Virus record (IMG/VR): IMGVR_UViG_3300036770_006434
Coordinates: 62,001 to 126,000 of that record
Direction: 5' to 3' (one strand)
Length of the DNA: 64,000 nucleotides
Source: a virus
Below the pieces are notes generated by a model that was given only the letters and a program-made list of their open reading frames with translations, was not told the origin of the DNA and did not search any database. A program made the position numbers and the translations under genes. How positions within the stretch are numbered: position 1 is the stretch's first letter; every line of letters starts with the position of its first letter. Positions 14,419 through 21,621 of the stretch are shown piece by piece.

Positions 14419-16166
14419 AGATTAAAAGCGGCGATAGTGTGCTTGAACGGGTTGCCCTCAATCTCTTTAACAAGTCTCAGCATTTCGGCGACAACCATCT
14501 GCGTTTCCTTTTGGGCATCGGGTTTCAGCCGCAGGTTGCAGAGATGGACGAAAGCGAGAAAACTGCCGGTCCAAATAAAAGTTGTTTCGAGACAGAGAGG
14601 AAGAATGACCCGGCATTGCTCCTTAGCGACACCGAAATCTTCCATTTCCCGGTATAGCTTTTGGGCGGCGTCCACCAGTTCCTGCATTTTAAGCCGGAAG
14701 TTTTGGTTGTCAGACGCTTCAAGATCGCCGGCACTTCCCTGCTTGCTGGACTTGGACTGATAGCGGAGTTGCTCCGGAATATCGTAGGAATCGGAAAAGT
14801 CCACGTATCTGCCCGAAATGGAATTTGCAGAATTGTGAACGACCATGCCATTTGCAACAAAATTTTTCCATTTTCCATCAATTTCAATGTCGTATGTTTC
14901 CTCTGTCCCAATTTTTAAAATTGACACGATTTTTGAAAAACCAACTTTTAAACGAGCCTTAGAGCGGTCTCCAATTCTTTTTTTATAAATGAATGGAACA
15001 AAATCTTTGGAAGAAACTTTTTCTGCAAATTCAATTTCATTTTCCAAGCTAAAATGGATTTTTTTGTGACAATCTTCGCAAACAGTTATTAGATTGTCAA
15101 AATCCATACCTTTTGACGGATTTTGAGCTACTGGAATAATGTGGTGAGCGTGTAATTTGCCACTGCTTTCTCCACATTTTTGACAGGTAAAATTGTATTT
15201 TTTGTGAACATTATGCGCGTTCCGCGTTGACCAAACGGCTATCAAATCCCGATTTTCAGTTATGCCACCTCGCCAAAAATGACTATTCTCTCCCTTTCTT
15301 GCATTATTTTTTGCATGTAATACCTTGTTTTTATAACTCTCTTCTGTAAAATTTAGGGAATAACCTTTTACGTTTTCATTCCAAGGTCTGTTGCCGGGCT
15401 TAAAACAAGTTTCCTCTTTTGAAAAACAAAGATTATGTATTTTAAGCCATTTTCTAATAGTATGATAAGACACTTTGCAATCACATGCCATTTCTTCAAC
15501 AGACATTTTTTTATCTCTGCACAGTTTCAAATAATTATAATCTCTATAGTTTCCATTACCCGCTACGGAAAGCCCATTTGTTGCAATGAAGTCAGCCAGA
15601 CCCAAACCGTCGGTGATAGTTTTCCAACCATCTTTTGTAAAAATCTTATGATCTTTTGAACACTTTAGACTCTTTCCGTCTTGCAGGGTGATTTCATATA
15701 TTTCTTTTACCCCGGATTTGAAGACATTTTTGATATTTGACGTTTCAAAAAAACCATTATCCTCGTTTAAAACCCTTATTTTTCTGCCGCTAATTCTTCT
15801 TTGTTGATATTCTTTGTCTTTGGGCGTGTTCTGGTGGGGGCGACCATTTTCCCATTTTTCATATAAGTCTTTTATCTTTATCTTTTGGATTTTACCAGAA
15901 GCCTGTTTGAAATAGATTTCCGAATCGCCTGACAAACACCAGCCGATTTGGTGCTTAAACAGTTGTCTCTCAACGAAGATCGCGCATTTTACTCGGAACT
16001 GCAACTGGGAATGGCGGAAGGGCGACGTATGATTGTGGGCGACAAGGTATTTCAGAAGTTTTTCGTCCTTTTCGTCAAACGCTTCCTTGGTCTTCCCGTA
16101 GCTAACGCGGGCCACGTTCGCGGCCATCAAATCGCCGCCAAAATAGTCTAGGAGTTCGGCCTTCAC
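14415..16166 (-). CDS. thyX: FAD-dependent thymidylate synthase ThyX containing an intein
   Basis: 583 residues, of which 214 are ThyX exteins (1-76 and 446-583), the usual ThyX size. Joined, they restore the ThyX signature: KHQIGW + SANSISGRY aligns position by position with RHRxxASxNExSxRY, though RHR is KHQ here. ThyX makes dTMP from dUMP with methylene-THF, NADPH and FAD. The start is GTG 16166, overlapping the upstream stop (GTGA). Residues 77-445 are an intein that must splice out for activity. It works with dut (8617) and RNR (20552, 21622) in the phage nucleotide pathway. Confidence 0.92.
   Translation of the reverse strand: MKAELLDYFGGDLMAANVARVSYGKTKEAFDEKDEKLLKYLVAHNHTSPFRHSQLQFRVKCAIFVERQLFKHQIGWCLSGDSEIYFKQASGKIQKIKIKDLYEKWENGRPHQNTPKDKEYQQRRISGRKIRVLNEDNGFFETSNIKNVFKSGVKEIYEITLQDGKSLKCSKDHKIFTKDGWKTITDGLGLADFIATNGLSVAGNGNYRDYNYLKLCRDKKMSVEEMACDCKVSYHTIRKWLKIHNLCFSKEETCFKPGNRPWNENVKGYSLNFTEESYKNKVLHAKNNARKGENSHFWRGGITENRDLIAVWSTRNAHNVHKKYNFTCQKCGESSGKLHAHHIIPVAQNPSKGMDFDNLITVCEDCHKKIHFSLENEIEFAEKVSSKDFVPFIYKKRIGDRSKARLKVGFSKIVSILKIGTEETYDIEIDGKWKNFVANGMVVHNSANSISGRYVDFSDSYDIPEQLRYQSKSSKQGSAGDLEASDNQNFRLKMQELVDAAQKLYREMEDFGVAKEQCRVILPLCLETTFIWTGSFLAFVHLCNLRLKPDAQKETQMVVAEMLRLVKEIEGNPFKHTIAAFNL
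14832..15938 (-). mobile_element. ThyX intein with HNH homing endonuclease domain
   Basis: 369 residues. It begins with Cys77 (block A CLSGDSEIYF), has block B CSKDHKIFTKDGW, and ends with block F/G YDIEIDG...ANGMVVHN, followed by Ser as +1 nucleophile. Inside lie a helix-turn-helix (MSVEEMACDCKVSYHTIRKW), a NUMOD3-like GENSHFWRGG and an HNH domain (CQKCGESSGKLHAHHIIP ... ITVCEDCHKKIH). It is visibly AT-richer than the exteins, so it arrived separately. The site splits the flavin/dUMP-binding motif of ThyX, a classic conserved-site target. Confidence 0.92.
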
Positions 16167-16438
16167 GATTCATCCTCCCCCAGATGCTTCAACGGATTCA
16201 ATCCCGTGGAGCCCACGATTTCCTCGAATTTCGCGATAAAGTCCTGATCCTCGGAAATCACTTCAAAGTCGTCTTCCGAGAGGATTCCTACAATGTGGCT
16301 GTGTTTTCCGAGGGATTCCCCGAAGTCTGCCTCGGACCCAATTACCGCTTTGATAATCTCGGGCTCGGCGGCGAACACGCTTTCAATGTCGCCCCAAGAA
16401 TAGGACCACTGGAATTTGTATAGTAGTTTTTTGCTCAT
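16163..16438 (-). CDS. Hypothetical acidic protein, 91 aa
   Basis: Acidic soluble protein (SEDDFEVISEDQDF, C-terminal GEDES) with an N-terminal KKLLYKFQWSYSWGD. Its stop overlaps the GTG start of thyX, so thyX translation is probably coupled to it. No family recognised. Confidence 0.6.
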   Translation of the reverse strand: MSKKLLYKFQWSYSWGDIESVFAAEPEIIKAVIGSEADFGESLGKHSHIVGILSEDDFEVISEDQDFIAKFEEIVGSTGLNPLKHLGEDES

Positions 16439-16450
16439 ATAATATGTAAA

Positions 16451-16765
16451 TTACTTCCCCGCCTTACGCGCTTTGCCCTTCTTCTTGAATTCCAACAGCT
16501 TATAGAAAGGCACCTCCACGGGTTTAGGCACACTCTGCTCCTGATACAGGACATGGTCGCCGGACAGGAACTTGAGAGTTCCCACATCGGGCCTTTCCGA
16601 TTCCGGCACAATTGAAAGTGGCAATACCCATTGGTTTACGGCACCGTTGGGTTCCTTTACATCCGCGATCACATGAGACTTGCCCATGAAATATTTGACG
16701 TGGATTTCTGCGGGCAGGTTGCCGGCGGGTTTGGCCGGCTTGCGGCGTTTGGCGGGGGTCTTCAT
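16451..16765 (-). CDS. Hypothetical basic protein, 104 aa
   Basis: Lysine-rich at both ends (KTPAKRRKPAKPAG and KKKGKARKAGK) around a beta-rich core (EIHVKYFMGKSHVIADV). Such charged tails suggest nucleic-acid contact, but this is inference. It overlaps gmd by ATGA. Confidence 0.55.
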   Translation of the reverse strand: MKTPAKRRKPAKPAGNLPAEIHVKYFMGKSHVIADVKEPNGAVNQWVLPLSIVPESERPDVGTLKFLSGDHVLYQEQSVPKPVEVPFYKLLEFKKKGKARKAGK

Positions 16766-17916
16766 GTGGTGACTCTCGCTTCCTTCAGGTCGTTTTCCAC
16801 CATTCGGCGGACCAGTTCGTCAAAGGTAACCTTGGGCCGCCAGCCGAGTTCGGTTCTAGCGCGGGTGGAATCTCCTGTTAGGGTTTCTACATCGGCAGGG
16901 CGATAGAAGGCGGGGTTGATTCGGACAAGAGTCCGAAATGCGCCCAGTCTCGTCGTCTCGTCCACGCAAAAATGGTTGACGTAAACCTCGTCTTTTGGAT
17001 CGTTGGGCTTGCTGCCCCAAAGCCCGGAAATGCCAGCCACTGTAAACGCTTTCTCCACGAATTCCCGGACGGTATGGGTTTCACCGGAGGACAGGACGTA
17101 TTCATTCAGTGCGGCGGCGGCTCGTTTGCGGGACAATTCCATGTCCGCACAGGCTCCGACAGGGAAATTCGGATTGTATCGCTCCTGATTCAACATCCGC
17201 CAGACGCCATCCACAAAGTCTGACGCGTGACTCCAATCGCGGCAAACATCAAGCGCACCTAACTCCAGCGGTTCAAACGACTTGCCATCCTGTATAGCCT
17301 TGGCGATTCTGGCGACACCCTTGGTAATCTTGCGCGTAACAAATTCCTGCCCTCTGCGCTCCGACTCATAGTTGAGACACCAACACTGAATGGCGTAGAG
17401 CCCATAACTCTCACGGTAAACTTTGACCAGTTGTCTGGCCGCGATCTTTGAAGCGCCATACGGGCTGCGGGCGCGCGGCGGGTGTCTCTCGTCCTGCGGC
17501 GAATAAAGGACATCACCCCATTCTTCCGAGCTGCCGAAATTGATGTAACGAGTGGTCGGGCTAAACTTGCGAATGGCCTCCAACTGGCGCAAGACTCCAA
17601 GAGCGTTATACTCCATATGCTGCTCCGGGTAGGTCCAACTAGAGCCTACAAAACTGTTTGCCGCACAGTTAAAAAAATAGTCGGGTTTTATCGCTTGGAT
17701 CAGACTGCTGATAGAATGGGAGTCACCTAAGTCCATAGGTGCGATAGAGAAAAGCGGGCTATGGATGTGAGCAATATTCTTGTCATTCGGCACGGACAGG
17801 CGGCGGACGGCGCCGACAACCTTGATGTCGCGCTCCAATAGGAAGTCGGCGATATAGGACCCCATCTGGCCCGTGACGCCCGTAACAATAGCTGTTTTAT
17901 TCGTAGATTCGTTCAT
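16762..17916 (-). CDS. gmd: GDP-mannose 4,6-dehydratase
   Basis: 384 residues from ATG 17916. Extended short-chain dehydrogenase with NAD(P)-binding GVTGQMGSY at the N-terminus, a GSSEEWGD (catalytic Ser/Thr and Glu region), the YGASK catalytic Tyr-Lys pair, and the family landmarks RDWSHASDFVDGVWRML and ELGWRPKVTFDEL. It converts GDP-mannose to GDP-4-keto-6-deoxymannose, precursor of fucose, rhamnose and perosamine sugars. It is the first sugar-nucleotide gene of the window and is separated from the main glycan cassette by the RNR genes. It overlaps the gene at 17913 by ATGA. Confidence 0.9.
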   Translation of the reverse strand: MNESTNKTAIVTGVTGQMGSYIADFLLERDIKVVGAVRRLSVPNDKNIAHIHSPLFSIAPMDLGDSHSISSLIQAIKPDYFFNCAANSFVGSSWTYPEQHMEYNALGVLRQLEAIRKFSPTTRYINFGSSEEWGDVLYSPQDERHPPRARSPYGASKIAARQLVKVYRESYGLYAIQCWCLNYESERRGQEFVTRKITKGVARIAKAIQDGKSFEPLELGALDVCRDWSHASDFVDGVWRMLNQERYNPNFPVGACADMELSRKRAAAALNEYVLSSGETHTVREFVEKAFTVAGISGLWGSKPNDPKDEVYVNHFCVDETTRLGAFRTLVRINPAFYRPADVETLTGDSTRARTELGWRPKVTFDELVRRMVENDLKEARVTT

Positions 17917-18182
17917 TTCGCAATAGATTCTTTGGTTACCGCCGGCAAATCCCGCCACTCCTCCTTGATCGGAACCCAGTGAAACTTGAGTCCCGGCACG
18001 TTCTCCCACTTCCTGTCCTCGGGCGGCGGAGTGTAAAGCGCGTTCCCGATTTCGCCGTCCTGCACAATGTATTTGCGCTGAACCCCGACGACCACGTTAT
18101 AAGCCTGACACGGCTCTGTGTAAACACATTGGGTCACGGCCCTCATCTCATCTGTCGGTCTTTCAAAAGGTTTGGTAGACAT
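17913..18182 (-). CDS. Hypothetical protein, 89 aa
   Basis: Small protein with CVYTEPCQAYNVVVGVQRKYIV and a TPPPEDRKWENVPGLKFHWV segment, reminiscent of short beta proteins. Start ATG 18182 has the recurrent TAAACTATG context without SD; the stop overlaps gmd. No family recognised. Confidence 0.6.
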   Translation of the reverse strand: MSTKPFERPTDEMRAVTQCVYTEPCQAYNVVVGVQRKYIVQDGEIGNALYTPPPEDRKWENVPGLKFHWVPIKEEWRDLPAVTKESIAK

Positions 18183-18185
18183 AGT

Positions 18186-18773
18186 TTAGTCGCAATTCTC
18201 ACCGATTACCCAGAACCCGAATCTGTTGATACAACCGAGCGCCCGGCTCCAGCCGTCCTTCCATTCGATCAGGTCATCCAAGTCCTTGGGCAGGTCGTCC
18301 GCGACCATGTCTTTGACGTATTCCACGTCAATAGGGTAAATACCCTCTTCAAAACAGCGATGGGACTGGTTGCAGTCCGCCCCGAAGAGGTGGCGGAGGT
18401 CCGCGCTGTAATCGTTCAGGCTCTTCAGTCCTACGCCGAACGCCCCGACATTGGAGTCCAGCCACTTCTCCTGTAGGGCAGTCATGCCATAGCGGACCTT
18501 TTCACTGACTGGCGTCAAAACAGTGGCATGGATATAATGCTGATGACACCCGATTCCCGCCGTCTGGTGCGCCAGATTCACCCAAGTCCGGCCGGGCTTG
18601 AAATTGTATACCCGCTGCATATCGGGCTTCTCAAACTCCCACGGCTTGACTTCTATGCCCAAGATCAGGGAGGGCAAAGGAATATTCAGCTGATCCGCAT
18701 ACTTGAATTTTTCAACCGTCAAAGGGGCGGCTATCTCGCCGCGCCGGGATTTGGATTTAACGAGTCTTGGCAT
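18186..18773 (-). CDS. Hypothetical protein, 195 aa
   Basis: Soluble protein with a basic N-terminus (RLVKSKSRRGE) and several scattered Cys/His residues (IGCHQHYIHAT, GADCNQSHRC, LGCINRFGFWVIGENCD) that could bind metal. It starts the transcription unit driven by the promoter at 18802-18829. No family recognised. Confidence 0.6.
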   Translation of the reverse strand: MPRLVKSKSRRGEIAAPLTVEKFKYADQLNIPLPSLILGIEVKPWEFEKPDMQRVYNFKPGRTWVNLAHQTAGIGCHQHYIHATVLTPVSEKVRYGMTALQEKWLDSNVGAFGVGLKSLNDYSADLRHLFGADCNQSHRCFEEGIYPIDVEYVKDMVADDLPKDLDDLIEWKDGWSRALGCINRFGFWVIGENCD

Positions 18774-18801
18774 ATTATGGTCTGGGGCTATTCACCCCGC
18801 C

Positions 18802-18829
18802 ATCATATCCGTTATGAATCCCCTGTCAA
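18802..18829 (-). promoter_or_regulatory. Leftward promoter TTGACA-N16-TATGAT
   Basis: TTGACA (18824-18829) and TATGAT (18802-18807) on the minus strand, 16 bp spacer, 28 nt before ATG 18773. The -35 sits in the loop of a CCCC/GGGG inverted repeat. Confidence 0.6.
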
Positions 18830-18841
18830 GGGGTTTTTGTA

Positions 18842-19306
18842 TCAAGCGGCCGAAAACGGCGGCCGACCACCATTGAATGAAGCACAGGTCAAATACGGCT
18901 TTATGGAGTCCAAATTGCTGAATGCAAATCTCTTGCCACCGTTCTTTTTGATCCTTTTGTGTTTTTGGTGTGCGGATTCCAGTTTTTGGCAAATGCCGGA
19001 TTTGGAGATATTCGTTTTTCGGATATAGTCCAAAACCCCCAAGTCCATAGCCTCTTTCATAGATGCGTCCGTCGGGTCTCCGGTCAGAACAACTATGGGT
19101 ATATCGTATTCCAGAACGCTTTCTATTGAATTCAAACCGCTGGAATCCGGCAACTCAAGGTCAAGCAGGATTGCATCATATCCCCCCGAGTCAAGCATTG
19201 CGCGGGCTTCGCGAATTGTTTCTGCCTGATCGAAAGAGATATTTGGGCAACTCGCTTTGATACAGGAAAAAATTGAATCCAAGTCTTCAATGTGGAGGAC
19301 TTTCAT
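18842..19306 (-). CDS. CheY-like response-regulator receiver protein
   Basis: 154 residues from ATG 19306. The receiver fold is complete: acidic pair E7/D8 (LHIEDLD), phospho-acceptor D49 (ILLDLELPD), T75 (VVLTGD) and K97 (DYIRKT). The receiver covers residues 1-120; the remaining ~35 residues (KHKRIKKNGGKRFAF ...) are basic and match no output domain. Such stand-alone receivers are rare in phages. It could intercept host two-component signalling or respond to a host kinase. The start lies 8 nt after the stop of the membrane protein at 19315, so the two are probably one unit. Confidence 0.85.
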   Translation of the reverse strand: MKVLHIEDLDSIFSCIKASCPNISFDQAETIREARAMLDSGGYDAILLDLELPDSSGLNSIESVLEYDIPIVVLTGDPTDASMKEAMDLGVLDYIRKTNISKSGICQKLESAHQKHKRIKKNGGKRFAFSNLDSIKPYLTCASFNGGRPPFSAA

Positions 19307-19314
19307 CGGGGGGG

Positions 19315-19659
19315 TTACTTTGGTGAAAAAAATTGGAGAATAGAAAAAATAGTCGCCAATCCACCAAGAATAGAGAGAATCACACCGCCGAGCGCCCACC
19401 ATGAAGAGAACATGTTCTTCCAACCTTCCAGCCGCTTGACCCGGCCATTGGTCTTGCGGGCCTCAAGATTGGAGGATACCAGAATGGGGGCCGCCCATTC
19501 TGCGAAAGCGGCCATCTTGCTGACTTCATTCAGGATGAACTGCTCTTCCTCCGGCTTGCCGGCAAGCAGGGACGGAGGGATACGGCTTTTGAACCCCTCT
19601 TTGGGTAACTCCAAAACGGGAATGTCGCTGCTTTCTTCGGGTTTTGTTATTTCTGACAT
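19315..19659 (-). CDS. Small protein with one C-terminal membrane segment
   Basis: 114 residues. Residues 1-85 are hydrophilic and largely helical (EEEQFILNEVSKMAAFAEW, LEARKTNGRVKRLEGW); residues 88-111 form one membrane span (ALGGVILSILGGLATIFSI), ending FFSPK. This resembles tail-anchored phage proteins such as hemolysin XhlA-type helpers of lysis, but no enzyme of lysis is nearby, so the role is open. GTGTAAC lies 11 nt before the ATG. Confidence 0.6.
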   Translation of the reverse strand: MSEITKPEESSDIPVLELPKEGFKSRIPPSLLAGKPEEEQFILNEVSKMAAFAEWAAPILVSSNLEARKTNGRVKRLEGWKNMFSSWWALGGVILSILGGLATIFSILQFFSPK

Positions 19660-19670
19660 GGCTCATAGAA

Positions 19671-19677
19671 GTTACAC
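19671..19677 (-). promoter_or_regulatory. GTGTAAC motif (minus strand)
   Basis: GTGTAAC, 11 nt upstream of ATG 19659, the same short spacing as at 52495, 57882, 60169 and 517. Confidence 0.45.
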
Positions 19678-19748
19678 GCCAAAACGAGGTGTTTTTGGCC
19701 GCTTCTGGTAGTTTTTGCCAGAAATGCAAATGATTGGATTAAAGGGAT

Positions 19749-20552
19749 TTAAGTATCACTGAAAAGCGCCGATTCAGAGAAGTCAGAGTTTCTCATGGGT
19801 ATATACCTATTTTCCACTATCGTATCGTTAAGAATGTCTTCTTGAGGTTTGTCCCAGCGTTCAAAAGACGCGCGCCTAGTGTTGTGAATGTCGCGACACA
19901 TAAAATAAAACCAACTCTCCTTATTGTCTATCTTGCAGCGATTTACGGCAGAGTGAAGAATTTGAATGTTGTCTTTGGTGTATCCTTTTGAAGAGTCAAT
20001 GCGATCTACAGATGCGGTTGTTTTGCCCTTTAGACGAAAGGTTACTTTCCACCCGGTGAGAGCGCATCGCTTGCCCTGTTTGATATATTGATCCCAAACA
20101 TCTTTCTCTGTAATTTCAAAGGCCAAACCACGCGCAAGCGCCCCTCTCAATACGCTTTTCCATCTGGAATTAGGTATCGTTTTATATGGCTTTTTATGGA
20201 TGCCCTTTTTGGCGGCTCCAATACCATAGGCTCTGGAAACTACTGCCGATATGGTTTTGCCCAATTTTTCGGCGCAATATCGAGAACCATGCTCTTGATA
20301 ATTTTGAAGAACAAAAGAATCCTGCTCTTCTGTCCAAGTCTTTTGCGATTCGTCGTAACATTTTCTGCATCCATGTCCACCCCAAAGGTCGGAGGCGACA
20401 ACCTTGAACTCTCCATGTGTGGGGCAATTCACGAAAACGCTTTGACCACTTCCGGCATACACAGATTTTGAATAATCGTATTTGTCTCCGTGAACCTCTT
20501 TTGCGCGATTTACAAAATCCTCCTGAGTTAACTTTAATTTTGGCTTATCCAT
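19749..20552 (-). CDS. Homing endonuclease with DUF723-like zinc domain and HNH-like domain
   Basis: 267 residues. Residues 8-65 (FVNRAKEVHGDKYDYSKS, then CPTHGEF and HGCRKC) form the zinc-bearing recognition domain often attached to phage homing endonucleases. A SANT/HTH-like piece follows (WTEEQDSFVLQNYQE). The C-terminal part has CALTGWKVTF ... ASVDRIDSSKGYTKDNIQ, the HNH variant also seen in the gene at 35084. It is AT-rich relative to nrdB, which it follows immediately with a TAATG overlap. It presumably targets an RNR gene. Confidence 0.75.
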   Translation of the reverse strand: MDKPKLKLTQEDFVNRAKEVHGDKYDYSKSVYAGSGQSVFVNCPTHGEFKVVASDLWGGHGCRKCYDESQKTWTEEQDSFVLQNYQEHGSRYCAEKLGKTISAVVSRAYGIGAAKKGIHKKPYKTIPNSRWKSVLRGALARGLAFEITEKDVWDQYIKQGKRCALTGWKVTFRLKGKTTASVDRIDSSKGYTKDNIQILHSAVNRCKIDNKESWFYFMCRDIHNTRRASFERWDKPQEDILNDTIVENRYIPMRNSDFSESALFSDT

Positions 20553-21607
20553 TAGAGTTTGAATCCTTCAAAAGTAGAATCGGTCACATCATTTGTAACG
20601 CCCTTGACGTAAGCAGCGCCTTCCGTCTCTTGTGGGGCCACCTGAATCTTGGTAGAATCATAAAACCCGTCCAACCAGCCTGAAAGCGGGTTATGCTTGG
20701 TATCATACAGTTTTTTGTAACCCAGTGACATGAGACGGTTGTTGGCCAGCCATTCAATGTATTTCTTCAGAGAATCCGGGGTGAGCCCCACAAGGCTGCC
20801 ATGCGAAAACAGGTAGTCAGCCCATTCTTTTTCGGCTTCAACCGCCGCGCGGTAGAATTCATAGACCTTGTCTTCGTTCTGTTTTACAATGGTCTGAAAC
20901 CCTTCGTCGGGATTTTCCTCCCAATTCTTCATGATATTCTGCGTGATGGCGACGTGAAGGTTTTCGTCTCGGGAAATGAGCCCGATGATCTTACCGTTGC
21001 CTTCCATCTTCTTGCGGTAGCGGAAGTAGAAAGAGCAGGCGAAAGACACGTAAAACGTAAGACCTTCAACGATTTGCGTAGACAAAACCGCGTCGAATAT
21101 CTGCTGCCGGGGATCGTCAGAAGGCGTGATCAGCGAATCGTATTTATTGGCAATAAATTCCGCTCGCTTGACGATTTCTTTGTCCCCCAAAATGGAGTCG
21201 AAGAATTTCGTGGCGTCAGGATATACGTTTTCAAGGATATACGTGTAGCTATTGGAATGAATCGTCTCAAAGAAACTCCACGTATTCATGCAGATTTCCA
21301 GCTCGGAATTGGTGCAGAAATCCAACAGTTTGCCGATAGACCGACTCAGCATGGAGTCCGTCATGGTCTGAAAGCGGATGTTGGAATCAAAGACAAAACG
21401 CTCTTCGTCAGAAAGCATTTTGTAGTCGCCAATGTCTTTAATCAGTGAAATCTCCTGCGGACGCCAGTAGTAGTTAAGTTGCTGATTATAAAGATCATAG
21501 AACTTCGGGTATTTCTTGATGTCATACCGCTGAAGCGCCAAGTCTTCGCCCAAGAACATTGGGTTGCGCAATAGGTCAATGTTTTGCTTATTGAGAACTG
21601 TTTTCAT
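20552..21607 (-). CDS. nrdB: Ribonucleoside-diphosphate reductase class I, beta subunit
   Basis: 351 residues, the normal length. Di-iron ligand helices are visible: DEERFVFDSN region, WSFFETIHSNSY (E and H), STQIVEGLTFYVSF (E) and SRDENLHVAIT (E and H). The radical tyrosine lies in the SNSYTYILENVYP helix. The C-terminal tail DSTFEGFKL ends with hydrophobic residues suited to docking on NrdA. With nrdA 14 bp upstream it provides dNDPs for phage replication. Confidence 0.95.
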   Translation of the reverse strand: MKTVLNKQNIDLLRNPMFLGEDLALQRYDIKKYPKFYDLYNQQLNYYWRPQEISLIKDIGDYKMLSDEERFVFDSNIRFQTMTDSMLSRSIGKLLDFCTNSELEICMNTWSFFETIHSNSYTYILENVYPDATKFFDSILGDKEIVKRAEFIANKYDSLITPSDDPRQQIFDAVLSTQIVEGLTFYVSFACSFYFRYRKKMEGNGKIIGLISRDENLHVAITQNIMKNWEENPDEGFQTIVKQNEDKVYEFYRAAVEAEKEWADYLFSHGSLVGLTPDSLKKYIEWLANNRLMSLGYKKLYDTKHNPLSGWLDGFYDSTKIQVAPQETEGAAYVKGVTNDVTDSTFEGFKL

Positions 21608-21621
21608 GTAATTTTAGAGAG

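Noticed and set aside
16762-18009. Longer gmd start upstream of 17916
   Set aside because: Would extend through the stop-coupled gene at 17913; ATG 17916 gives the ATGA overlap and a normal SDR N-terminus.
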